Positions 1-6,351 are shown, counted from the first letter of the stretch. The stretch is DNA of 6,534 bases from Desulfobacterales bacterium (GCA_029933295.1 JAOZOL010000141.1:1-6534), one strand, 5' to 3'. Numbers and translations are program-made. Notes: generated from the letters alone by a model not told the origin.

Positions 1-2
1 AA

Positions 3-911
3 TTAATGCTCTTTGCCCGGATTAAAGAGATAGCCACCCGTTATCATTGATGTTGCCGAATTATTGATAATTTCTCTGATTTCAGTAACCGACATATCCA
101 GCAGATATTTCATGAAGGGCAGTTTTTCTTCAGGCGGATAAACGCTTGATACTTTTCCCTTTATACCCCCAAGACGACCGGCCCATTCGATGGCGTCTTC
201 AAGGTTGCCGAGTCGGTCAACCAGACCCAGGGTTTTTGCCGTTTCACCGGAAAAAATACGGCCATCCGCAAGTTTTTGGATGTCCTCAATCTGCATCTGT
301 CTGCCTTTGGCAACATCTTTAATAAACTGACGATGAACGGTATCGGAAAATTTTTGAAGCAGCGATTTTTCCGTTTCCGTCATCTTTCTGACCGGTGATC
401 CAATGTCCTTGTATTTGCCGCTTTTGATCACCACCGGATACAAACCTATTTTTTCGAAAAGTTCCCGGAAGTTGGTATAGCCCAGGATAACGCCGATGCT
501 GCCGGTTATTGTGCCTGGATTTGCGACAATGCCATCCGTTGCCGCAGCAACATAGTATCCCCCGGAAGCGGCAATCGCGCCCATGGATGCGATGACTTTT
601 TTGCTTTTTTTTGTTTTTTGGATTTCCCGGTATATTTCCTGGGAGGGGCCCACCGCCCCGCCCGGGGAATCAATACGAAGGACAATCGCCTTGATTGAAT
701 CATTTTCCCTGAAGTCTTTTATCTGGGAAAGAATTTTTTTGGAATCTGATATAATGCCGGTGAGTTCGACAATGCCTACTTTATCTGAAAATCCCATGTC
801 GGACTGATGCTGCCCGATCATGGCAAGCAAGGATATAATGAATGTACTGCCGGCGATAATCGCGGTAAACACCAGTAAAAAAAATAAATATGGATGCCTG
901 CGGGAAAACAT
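3..911 (-). CDS. sppA: Signal peptide peptidase SppA, short single-domain form (peptidase family S49)
   Basis: A 302-residue membrane-anchored serine protease that degrades cleaved signal peptides and membrane protein fragments. Residues 8-32 form one hydrophobic N-terminal helix, probably a signal anchor that places the catalytic domain outside the cytoplasm. The S49 domain follows. The motif DSPGG (81-85) fits the substrate-binding strand. The nucleophile is Ser116 in ASGGYY, and the general base is Lys168 in YKDIGSP, the same 52-residue spacing as the Ser/Lys dyad known for the Bacillus subtilis enzyme. GSIGV (137-141) and DGRIFSGETA (216-225) are also typical. The length matches short SppA, about half of the duplicated E. 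coli protein, so it probably works as an oligomer. An in-frame stop lies four codons upstream and the next Met (31) would remove the anchor, so this start holds despite a poor ribosome site (GGA 12 nt away, five Cs just before ATG). It follows rpsA and has little room for its own promoter. Confidence 0.95.
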   Translation of the reverse strand: MFSRRHPYLFFLLVFTAIIAGSTFIISLLAMIGQHQSDMGFSDKVGIVELTGIISDSKKILSQIKDFRENDSIKAIVLRIDSPGGAVGPSQEIYREIQKTKKSKKVIASMGAIAASGGYYVAAATDGIVANPGTITGSIGVILGYTNFRELFEKIGLYPVVIKSGKYKDIGSPVRKMTETEKSLLQKFSDTVHRQFIKDVAKGRQMQIEDIQKLADGRIFSGETAKTLGLVDRLGNLEDAIEWAGRLGGIKGKVSSVYPPEEKLPFMKYLLDMSVTEIREIINNSATSMITGGYLFNPGKEH

Positions 912-947
912 AGGGGGTAATCATCCGGTATGTTAAATGGAATAGAT

Positions 948-985
948 ATAGGGATGAAGAAGGAAAGCACCTTCTTCATCCCTAT
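948..985 (-). terminator. Perfect 16-bp hairpin between rpsA and sppA, possible weak terminator
   Basis: The arms 948-963 and 970-985 are exact reverse complements with a 6-nt loop. In rpsA-sense RNA the hairpin is followed by AUCUAUUCC, which is only mildly U-rich, so a classical intrinsic terminator is not clear. It lies 37 bases upstream of the sppA start. It could terminate part of the rpsA transcript, stabilise the rpsA 3' end, or mark an RNA processing site. Confidence 0.55.
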
Positions 986-988
986 TAT

Positions 989-1041
989 TACCTGAATTTT
1001 CACCCGAAGGGCGAGCCGGAGGCTCGTGCAAAATTCAGGTA
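989..1041. repeat. Cloverleaf-like inverted repeat just after the rpsA stop codon
   Basis: The outer arms 989-1000 and 1030-1041 pair perfectly over 12 bp. Between them lie two small hairpins: 1012-1017 with 1021-1026 (6 bp, 3-nt loop) and a CCC/GGG stem at 1003-1011 that in rpsA-sense RNA contains a C(UUCG)G tetraloop. The result is a three-way junction beginning five bases after the rpsA stop codon. Its compact design resembles dispersed intergenic palindromes (REP or MITE type). Whether other copies exist in the genome cannot be seen here. It may also protect the rpsA mRNA 3' end. Confidence 0.6.
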
Positions 1042-1046
1042 TTAAT

Positions 1047-3131
1047 TTATTTTATCTCCTCACCCTCAATATCAGCAGCTATATCTTCAACCTCTGCTGC
1101 CGTTTCTTCAGCAGATACTTCCGTCTCGTTAGATTCGGTTTTTTCTTCAACGTCTTCAACGTCTTCAACGAGGGCCTCGCCAGCTGCTGATACCTCATCC
1201 ACAGTTTCAGCCGTCACATCGGCAACCCCTTCAACCGGATCAGACGCCTCGGCAGTTTTTTCAACATCATTTTCAGCAGCGTCTTCGCCCTCATTCACAG
1301 CCGCCTCAGTTTTTTCCTGACCGTTAAATTTTTCCTGAAGATTTTCTTTTAACATTTCCCCAAAACTGGAACGGGCAGGTTGGGCTTTGTTTACATATTC
1401 TTCAAGCATTGACTGATCATCTTCTTCATTCAGTCGTTTAATGGACAGGCCGATACGTTTTTCATCTGTATTAATATTCATTACTTTTGCAGTTAATGAA
1501 TTTCCCTCTTCATACTGGCCAACCGGGGTTTTGATTTTTTCTTTGCTGATTTCAGATACATGAACCAGCCCTTCAATCCCTTCCTCCAGCTCCACAAAGA
1601 TTCCAAAATCAGTGACGTTGGTAATGGGGCCGTTAATTTCCGTTCCGATGGGATATCGTTCCGCAACGGTTTCCCATGGATCATCTTCAAGCTGTTTAAT
1701 TCCCAGCGAAAACCGTTCATTGCCCTTGTCAATATCTAAAACCCTGGCCTGGATCATTTCACCCTTTTTATATATTTCAGACGGATGTTTAATCCGTTTA
1801 ATCCAGGATATATCTGATATGTGAACCAGACCGTCAATGTCATCATCAATACCTACAAAGATACCGAAATCGGTAATATTTTTAATTTTTCCCTCAATGG
1901 TCGATCCAATGGGATATTTTTCACTGATCAATTCCCATGGATTCGGGTTGATTTGTTTCATGCCTAAGGAAATCCGGCGATTTTCCGGTCTGATATCCAG
2001 TACAACCGCTTCAACTATTTCGCCGACACTGACCACCTTGGACGGGTGGCGGACTTTTCGGGTCCAGGACATTTCAGATACGTGAATCAGTCCTTCAATC
2101 CCTTCTTCCACTTCCACAAATGCGCCGTAATCTGTCAGGCTGACGACTTTACCATTAATTCGGGCGCCCACCGGATATGTTTCTTGTGCAGTGGTCCATG
2201 GGTCCGGAACAAGCTGTTTCATGCCCAGAGAGACCCTTTCATTTTCCTCATCAAAGGATAAAACCTTGACGTTAATCGTATCACCGATTGCATAAAGTTC
2301 GCCAGGATGTTTCACCCTTCCCCATGAAATATCTGTTATATGCAGCAGGCCGTCCACGCCGCCGAGATCAACAAAAATTCCGTATTCCGTGATATTTTTG
2401 ACCACGCCTTCCATCACCTTGCCTTCCTCAATGGAAGCTAAGGTTTCGGAGCGTTGGGCCTCACGTTCACCTTCCAGGATCGCCCGCCTTGAAAGAACAA
2501 TATTGTTCCGTTTGCGATTGAATTTTAGAATTTTAAAGTCATGGGACTTTCCGACCATTTCATCAAGATTCCGGATGGGTCGTAAATCCGCCTGGGAACC
2601 GGGGAGAAATGCCTGTACCCCGACATCAACCGAGAACCCTCCCTTTACCCTGTTGGTAATTACACCTTCAATGGTGCCGTCGGCCTCATGAATTTCCTTG
2701 ATGGCTTCCCATACCTTGACTTTTGCTGCTTTTTCTTTTGACAGGATGACGCGTTCTTCATCTTCATCCCAGACTTCGATCATTACCTCAACCTTGTCGT
2801 TTAAGTTGACGTCCACATTTCCGTTTTCATCCTTGAATTCATGGATGGGAATCTGACCTTCCGACTTATAGCCGACATCAACCAGTACATGATCCCTGTC
2901 AACAGAGATGATCGTACCCATAACGACTTCACCCTCTTCAAACTGCTTGAGGCTTTCTTCATACATTTCCATCAGCGATTCCATGCTTTGATCGGAATCG
3001 TCAGCGCCCGTTGCTGAAGATGTGTCTGCTGCAACCCCTTCAGTCCCTTCAAGAACGGATGCTTCCGGTGTTACCTGTGCTGCATTTTCTAACTCTGTTT
3101 CTGTTTCAGATTTGTCTGCAAAATTTTCCAT
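1047..3131 (-). CDS. rpsA: 30S ribosomal protein S1 with acidic N- and C-terminal extensions
   Basis: S1 binds mRNA on the small ribosomal subunit and helps start translation of leaders with structure or weak ribosome sites. The 694-residue protein has six S1 OB-fold repeats at about 66-133, 150-216, 236-306, 321-393, 408-480 and 495-567. The first two are the divergent ribosome-binding type. Repeats 3-5 carry the strong RNA-binding pattern (DYGAF or YGIFV, GLLHI or GLIHV, SW, KHP or RHP, SLGMK) and end in DPW or NPW; repeat 6 lacks the SW and DPW. E. coli S1 has about 557 residues. The excess here is a roughly 49-residue acidic N-terminal leader, since the segment near residue 52 (SLMEMYEESL) aligns with the E. 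coli N-terminus, plus a 127-residue tail (568-694) that is very rich in Glu, Asp, Ala and Val. The start is set by a strong AAAGGAG site. It follows cmk across a 338-bp gap with leader and repeat structures, so it probably has its own promoter. Confidence 0.97.
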   Translation of the reverse strand: MENFADKSETETELENAAQVTPEASVLEGTEGVAADTSSATGADDSDQSMESLMEMYEESLKQFEEGEVVMGTIISVDRDHVLVDVGYKSEGQIPIHEFKDENGNVDVNLNDKVEVMIEVWDEDEERVILSKEKAAKVKVWEAIKEIHEADGTIEGVITNRVKGGFSVDVGVQAFLPGSQADLRPIRNLDEMVGKSHDFKILKFNRKRNNIVLSRRAILEGEREAQRSETLASIEEGKVMEGVVKNITEYGIFVDLGGVDGLLHITDISWGRVKHPGELYAIGDTINVKVLSFDEENERVSLGMKQLVPDPWTTAQETYPVGARINGKVVSLTDYGAFVEVEEGIEGLIHVSEMSWTRKVRHPSKVVSVGEIVEAVVLDIRPENRRISLGMKQINPNPWELISEKYPIGSTIEGKIKNITDFGIFVGIDDDIDGLVHISDISWIKRIKHPSEIYKKGEMIQARVLDIDKGNERFSLGIKQLEDDPWETVAERYPIGTEINGPITNVTDFGIFVELEEGIEGLVHVSEISKEKIKTPVGQYEEGNSLTAKVMNINTDEKRIGLSIKRLNEEDDQSMLEEYVNKAQPARSSFGEMLKENLQEKFNGQEKTEAAVNEGEDAAENDVEKTAEASDPVEGVADVTAETVDEVSAAGEALVEDVEDVEEKTESNETEVSAEETAAEVEDIAADIEGEEIK
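1144..1170. repeat. Three tandem copies of a 9-bp unit inside the rpsA acidic tail
   Basis: The unit TCTTCAACG occurs three times without interruption on the plus strand. In rpsA it encodes Val-Glu-Asp/Glu triplets (VEDVEDVEE, about residues 655-663). The unit length keeps the frame, so slippage would lengthen or shorten the tail by three residues without breaking the gene. Confidence 0.9.
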
Positions 3132-3141
3132 TAAACATTTT

Positions 3142-3148
3142 CTCCTTT
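3142..3148 (-). promoter_or_regulatory. Ribosome binding site of rpsA (AAAGGAG)
   Basis: AAAGGAG lies 10 nt upstream of the ATG at 3131, and it sets the long N-terminus, because the alternative Met50 of S1 has no such site. Another ATG (3138-3136) sits closer to the site but is out of frame and only 3 nt away, which is too short for normal initiation. Confidence 0.8.
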
Positions 3149-3160
3149 AGCCGATTTTTT

Positions 3161-3196
3161 TTATACTGTAATGACGCATGAGCCCAAACAGTATAA
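3161..3196 (-). promoter_or_regulatory. Leader hairpin or operator palindrome upstream of rpsA
   Basis: The 9-nt arms 3161-3169 and 3188-3196 pair perfectly around an 18-nt centre, ending 29 bases before the rpsA start. In rpsA-sense RNA the hairpin is followed by a run of A and then the ribosome site. The distal arm also contains TATACT (3195-3190), a 5/6 match to a -10 box, but no convincing -35 box lies at the right distance. Two readings are possible: a structured mRNA leader, as in the S1 autoregulation known from E. coli, or an operator over a promoter. The rest of 3197-3320 is AT-rich, shows no gene and contains only weak promoter-like words. Confidence 0.4.
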
Positions 3197-3320
3197 CCAA
3201 ATTCAAATAGCAGGTCTTTTTCTTAAATTCAACAAATAAATTTGATAAACATAATGTTTTGCAAAGAAAATAGAAAGGTATGCAGATTAAGTTATTTGCA
3301 GGCGGTTATGGTGGATTTGG

Positions 3321-3473
3321 GTAACTTTTCAATAAGCCCGGGCAGAGGAATATTTGAAGAAGGTCGGGTTAGTCCGGCACTCAAATCTGTATGTGTTGTA
3401 CTGTTTCCCGTAAAGATTTTTGAGATTTGAGTGCCGGACGTAACACGACAAAAACGCCTTATTGAAAAGTTAC
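3321..3473. mobile_element. Nested 153-bp palindrome at the cmk 3' end, candidate MITE-like element
   Basis: The outer arms 3321-3336 and 3458-3473 are exact 16-bp reverse complements. Inside them is a second perfect 17-bp inverted repeat (3372-3388 with 3423-3439), which continues imperfectly through 3363-3371 and 3441-3449 (8 of 9 matching after a one-base bulge) around a 34-nt loop. The six-base word GATTTG flanks the element on both sides (3314-3319 and 3475-3480), each copy one base outside the outer arms, which could be a target-site duplication. No coding capacity is seen. The right arm contains the cmk stop codon. No strong T-run follows the outer stem, so it is not a classical terminator, though so stable a fold may still end or stabilise the hisC-cmk transcript. 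Confidence 0.6.
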
Positions 3474-4144
3474 AGATTTGATAGCTTTTGATTGATATAG
3501 TCCATCATTTTTTCAACCACACCTTCAACAGGGATATCCGTGGAATCGATTAACACAGCATCATCTGCGGATTTCAAGGGAGCGGTATCTCTGGTGGAAT
3601 CGTTTTGATCTCGTAGTTTCATGTCTTTTTCCACGTTGTCGAGGTTTTGTGGAGCTTTTTTTGCCAGTTCTTTATACCGTCTTTTTGCCCTGGTTTTCAA
3701 ATCAGCGGTTAAAAAAAATTTTACATCTGCTTCCGGAAACACCACAGTTCCCATGTCCCGGCCTTCAAACACGGCTGCTTTTTCCGCACCCATTTTATGC
3801 TGAACATCCAAAAGCGCCTGCCTTACAATCGGCCTGGCGGACACCGCAGATGCCATCATGGACATTTCAGGCGTGCGGAGCTGGTCCGTGATGTCGGATG
3901 TGCCTGAAAAGAGGCGCGTCCCTTTTTCATTGCGGATAAATTTCAATTCCAGGCGTCGGCATAAGTCTTCCAGCTTTTTATCATCATTAGATGGTATTCC
4001 GGCGGCCTTTGCTTCAAATGCCACCCCACGGTACAGAGCACCGGTATCAATATAATTATAATTCAGTCGATTCGCCAGGGTTCGGCTTACGGTTGTTTTG
4101 CCCGCACCGGCAGGGCCGTCTATTGTAATTAGCAGTTTGCGCAT
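3470..4144 (-). CDS. cmk: Cytidylate kinase (CMP/dCMP kinase)
   Basis: Transfers a phosphate from ATP to CMP or dCMP in the cytoplasm, recycling nucleotides from RNA turnover and from lipid and lipid A synthesis. Numbered from the preferred start, the P-loop DGPAGAGKTT is at residues 9-18, the DTGALYR segment of the CMP site at 33-39, EGRDMGTVVFP at 127-137, and the lid and NMP-binding Arg region RDQNDSTRD at 178-186. The length of 224 residues is close to the 227 of E. coli Cmk. The start at 4144 is chosen over the upstream ATG at 4150 (same frame, two residues longer) because AAAGGA lies 6 nt before 4144 but directly abuts 4150. The ATG overlaps the hisC stop as TAATG, so translation is coupled. 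The stop codon falls inside a palindromic element, so the last residues may have been reshaped by an insertion. rpsA follows, as in many bacteria. Confidence 0.96.
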   Translation of the reverse strand: MRKLLITIDGPAGAGKTTVSRTLANRLNYNYIDTGALYRGVAFEAKAAGIPSNDDKKLEDLCRRLELKFIRNEKGTRLFSGTSDITDQLRTPEMSMMASAVSARPIVRQALLDVQHKMGAEKAAVFEGRDMGTVVFPEADVKFFLTADLKTRAKRRYKELAKKAPQNLDNVEKDMKLRDQNDSTRDTAPLKSADDAVLIDSTDIPVEGVVEKMMDYINQKLSNL

Positions 4145-5241
4145 TAACATTCCTTTCCAAGTACTTTTTCCAGCGCGTCTAAAAACCGAATATTCTCTTC
4201 ATGCGTCCCCACGTTTATACGTATATATTCGGGATACCCGTATGAAATCATGGATCGGACGATGATTCCTTCTTTAAGCATGGCATTAAAAATTGCATCA
4301 GCATTTTGTTTTACATCAATGAGAAAAAAATTAGCCTGGGTCGGAAAACAGATCACCCCCATTTTTTTCAGTGAATCCTGTAGAAATTTCAGTTCCGTGT
4401 GAATCAGGGTTTTGGTTTTGTTTAAGAAATTATTGTCGTCCAGAGCCGCAACCGCTCCTGCCAGGGCCAGAGAATTGGTGTTAAAAGGTTCCCTAACACG
4501 ATTTAACAATGCTGCTATTTCTGCAGGCATCACACCATACCCGATCCGGATACCCGCCAGGCCGTAAGCTTTTGAAAATGTCCTTAATACAGCTATTGGC
4601 CGGTCAGCCCCGACCAGTGCCAGCCCGTCAAGGCATTTTGGATCACGGGCAAATTCAATGTATGCCTCATCCAGCACTACTACCACCTGGGGTGGAACCT
4701 GTGACAGGAATGATTCAAAGGAGTCTCTGGTAACATAACTGCCTGTTGGGTTGTTGGGATTTGTGATAAAAATTATTCTGGTTTTTTCAGATACTGCCTT
4801 ACCAATTGCGGAAAGATCCACGGATAATTCTTTTAAGGGGACAAACACCGGTTTAGCATTCATTGACCGGACAAATATTTCATACATTAAAAATGAAGGC
4901 GATGTCATGATTGCTTCATCACCAGGTGTCAGAAACACCCTGGCCAGCATTCCGATCACATCATCCGAACCATTTCCCAGAACGATTTGTGATTTCGGCA
5001 CGCTCAATTTATCGGCCAGCTTGTTGATCAGATAGTATCCACTGCTGTCCGGATACCGGTGCAGGTTTGCCATCGCATTTTTCATGGCTGTTATCGCCAT
5101 GGGGGAGGGGCCCATCGGATTTTCATTGGATGCCAGCTTGATGGAGCCGGAGATACCGTATTCACGTTCCAGTTCTTCTATGGGTTTCCCGGCTTTATAC
5201 GGCGTAAGTGATAATATGTTTTCAGGCACTTTTAATTTCAT
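4144..5241 (-). CDS. hisC: Histidinol-phosphate aminotransferase (PLP-dependent class I/II)
   Basis: Transfers an amino group from glutamate to imidazole acetol phosphate in histidine synthesis; many members also use aromatic keto acids. The 365-residue protein has the fold-type I landmarks: SNENPMGPSP near the N-terminus (38-47), GNGSDD of the PLP-phosphate site (89-94), NPNNPTG (161-167), DEAY with Asp191 facing the PLP ring nitrogen, the Schiff-base Lys224 in TFSKAYGLAG, Arg232 in GIRIGYG, and the C-terminal substrate-carboxylate Arg341 in RINVGT. The length is normal for HisC. No other his genes are visible. The partners cmk and rpsA match the aromatic supraoperon arrangement, so a role in tyrosine or phenylalanine synthesis is possible. 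The start has only a weak GGA site 9 nt upstream. The gene is separated from the acyltransferase gene by 142 bp with an inverted repeat and overlaps cmk by one base. Confidence 0.93.
   Translation of the reverse strand: MKLKVPENILSLTPYKAGKPIEELEREYGISGSIKLASNENPMGPSPMAITAMKNAMANLHRYPDSSGYYLINKLADKLSVPKSQIVLGNGSDDVIGMLARVFLTPGDEAIMTSPSFLMYEIFVRSMNAKPVFVPLKELSVDLSAIGKAVSEKTRIIFITNPNNPTGSYVTRDSFESFLSQVPPQVVVVLDEAYIEFARDPKCLDGLALVGADRPIAVLRTFSKAYGLAGIRIGYGVMPAEIAALLNRVREPFNTNSLALAGAVAALDDNNFLNKTKTLIHTELKFLQDSLKKMGVICFPTQANFFLIDVKQNADAIFNAMLKEGIIVRSMISYGYPEYIRINVGTHEENIRFLDALEKVLGKEC
4151..4156 (-). promoter_or_regulatory. Start-deciding ribosome binding site of cmk (AAAGGA) within the hisC end
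   Basis: AAAGGA is formed by the final hisC codons (GGA AAG GAA). It has a 6-nt spacing to the ATG at 4144 and none to the ATG at 4150, which favours the shorter cmk product and a TAATG stop-start overlap. Confidence 0.7.
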
Positions 5242-5253
5242 AAGAGTTTTTCC

Positions 5254-5279
5254 AATTATTTGATATCGATATAATAATT
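5254..5279. promoter_or_regulatory. AT-rich palindrome just upstream of hisC
   Basis: The seven-base arms AATTATT (5254-5260) and AATAATT (5273-5279) flank a centre that includes the perfect 10-bp palindrome ATATCGATAT (5263-5272). It covers roughly positions -13 to -38 relative to the hisC start. It could be an operator or part of a promoter (TATTAT occurs on the coding strand), but AT-rich sequence yields such symmetry easily and no -35 box stands out. Confidence 0.25.
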
Positions 5280-5293
5280 TTTTTATTCATCCT

Positions 5294-5393
5294 GCGAGTC
5301 TGATTCGTTCATTTGCAAGGCTTTCAGAGTGAAGCTGTATGTGTTTATACCGCGAATTCTGAATAACGCAGCAAATGGGCGAATCAGTCTCGT
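5294..5393. repeat. Imperfect inverted repeat overlapping the acyltransferase stop codon
   Basis: The 23-nt arms 5294-5316 and 5371-5393 match at 19 positions. On the plus strand three of the four exceptions are G-T wobbles, giving 22 of 23 pairs; on the minus strand they become A-C mismatches. The 54-nt spacer holds a smaller inverted repeat (5323-5328 with 5358-5363). The right arm covers the last two codons and the stop of the upstream gene. It fills most of the gap to hisC and may be a dispersed palindrome or a degenerate terminator; no T-run follows it in the direction of transcription. Confidence 0.5.
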
Positions 5394-6295
5394 AAAGGAC
5401 GGGTTTTCCACCGACGATGCACCCAAAACCACTGGTCCGGATATCGACGGATGACAGACTCAAGCACCCGGTTATACTGGAGGGTGTTGGCTTCAATGTC
5501 TCTGGCTTTATCGCCGGATCGGATCAGCGGCACTTCCTGGCCGAATTCAACCCTGAATCCGTTTTTCTCACGCAGTAAAAACAATGGTACCACCGGTGCG
5601 CCGGTCCATAAGGCAATTAACGCCAGACCTTTATTGGTACTTGCAGGACGTCCGAAAAAATCAACAAATACACCGGCCTTTCTGCGCGTGTACTGATCCA
5701 GCAGAATACCGATCAGCTTTTTTTGTTTTAATTCCCTTAAGATCGGACGCATGGCATTTTTTTTGGGATACAGTTTTGCGCCGTATTGGCTTCTCAATTC
5801 AATAAAAAATCGGTCCAGTGGTTTAAAATCAAGCGGACGGTATACGGCACTCATAGGGTATCCAAGCATTGCTGCCGCCAGAGACAACAATTCCCAGTTG
5901 CCCATATGACCGGTTAACACCAACACTCCTTTGTTTTTTTTATAAGCCGCTTCAAGATGATGCAGCCCGTGGATATGAAAATATTTTGAAAATTCTTTTT
6001 CTTTGAGCTGGCGCATCCACCCGATTTCAAACAACACCCGCATCAGGTTGCAAAACACCTGTCGGGCAATCTGTCTGATTTCAACTGCGCTTTTTTCCCG
6101 GCCAAACACATCCGTTAAATTATTTATGGCCACGTCACGATGACGTTTGTCCAGGATAAACCATAACTGCCCGATGCCGTTTGAAAGCCGTATCGCTGTT
6201 TTTTGTGGAATGCGCCCCAGCAGGTCAAAAAAACCTAAAATAATTTTATAATTTATTTTTTTCCAGCTAATTGCCATTTTATCCCACGGACACAT
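5384..6295 (-). CDS. Lysophospholipid / lipid A acyltransferase, LpxL (HtrB) family
   Basis: Inner-membrane enzyme expected to transfer an acyl chain, usually from acyl-ACP, to a lipid A precursor or related lysolipid. The 303-residue length fits the family. Residues 17-28 begin the hydrophobic N-terminal part. The catalytic HX4E motif is His130 to Glu135 in GHMGNWE. Further family blocks are the YRPLD segment (152-156), GILLDQ (196-201), the VDFFGRPAST loop (211-220), GAPVVPLF (232-239) and the C-terminal PDQWFWVHRRWKTRP (286-300). The sequence does not separate LpxL from LpxM or LpxP, so no symbol is given. An in-frame Met7 (ATG at 6277) has GUGGGA about 4 nt upstream, while Met1 has no clear ribosome site, so the protein may begin at residue 7 (297 residues). 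It is the first gene of the visible run; an inverted repeat lies over its end and separates it from hisC. Confidence 0.9.
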   Translation of the reverse strand: MCPWDKMAISWKKINYKIILGFFDLLGRIPQKTAIRLSNGIGQLWFILDKRHRDVAINNLTDVFGREKSAVEIRQIARQVFCNLMRVLFEIGWMRQLKEKEFSKYFHIHGLHHLEAAYKKNKGVLVLTGHMGNWELLSLAAAMLGYPMSAVYRPLDFKPLDRFFIELRSQYGAKLYPKKNAMRPILRELKQKKLIGILLDQYTRRKAGVFVDFFGRPASTNKGLALIALWTGAPVVPLFLLREKNGFRVEFGQEVPLIRSGDKARDIEANTLQYNRVLESVIRRYPDQWFWVHRRWKTRPLRD

Positions 6296-6339
6296 AAAAA
6301 TTTCAGATCAGATTTAACACACTGAATCTCTTTGCAGCT

Positions 6340-6345
6340 ATCATA
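6340..6345 (-). promoter_or_regulatory. Possible -10 box for the acyltransferase gene (TATGAT)
   Basis: TATGAT lies about 45 bases upstream of the first ATG, a plausible distance. No good -35 hexamer is found 16-18 bases further upstream (TTGCAC is present but with only a 12-base spacer), so this is a weak candidate. Confidence 0.2.
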
Positions 6346-6351
6346 TCCTTA

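Noticed and set aside
989..1041. tRNA or small cloverleaf RNA gene
   Set aside because: The structure has a three-way junction, but it is only 53 bases long, with no CCA end, TTC loop or anticodon stem of tRNA type.
1409..2600. Regularly spaced similar segments in rpsA, resembling a repeat array
   Set aside because: They are the diverged S1 protein domains, about 87 codons apart; there are no identical DNA repeats with unique spacers, so this is not a CRISPR array.
1492..2691. Many plus- and minus-strand open frames of 60-100 codons inside rpsA
   Set aside because: They overlap clearly coding S1 repeats, share no family features, and arise from the biased codon use of the repeated domains.
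3242..3430. Plus-strand open frame of 62 codons between cmk and rpsA
   Set aside because: It runs through both left arms of the nested palindrome, lacks a ribosome site, and its translation shows no recognisable features.
3321..3473. Integron attC-like site at the cmk 3' end
   Set aside because: Both the gene-end position and the imperfect fold suggested it, but the arms begin GTAAC/GTTAC and do not fit the attC core GTTRRRY, and the neighbours are housekeeping genes, not cassettes.
5287..5496. Minus-strand open frame of 69 codons across the acyltransferase gene end
   Set aside because: It overlaps the conserved C-terminus of the acyltransferase in another frame and encodes only palindrome sequence beyond it.
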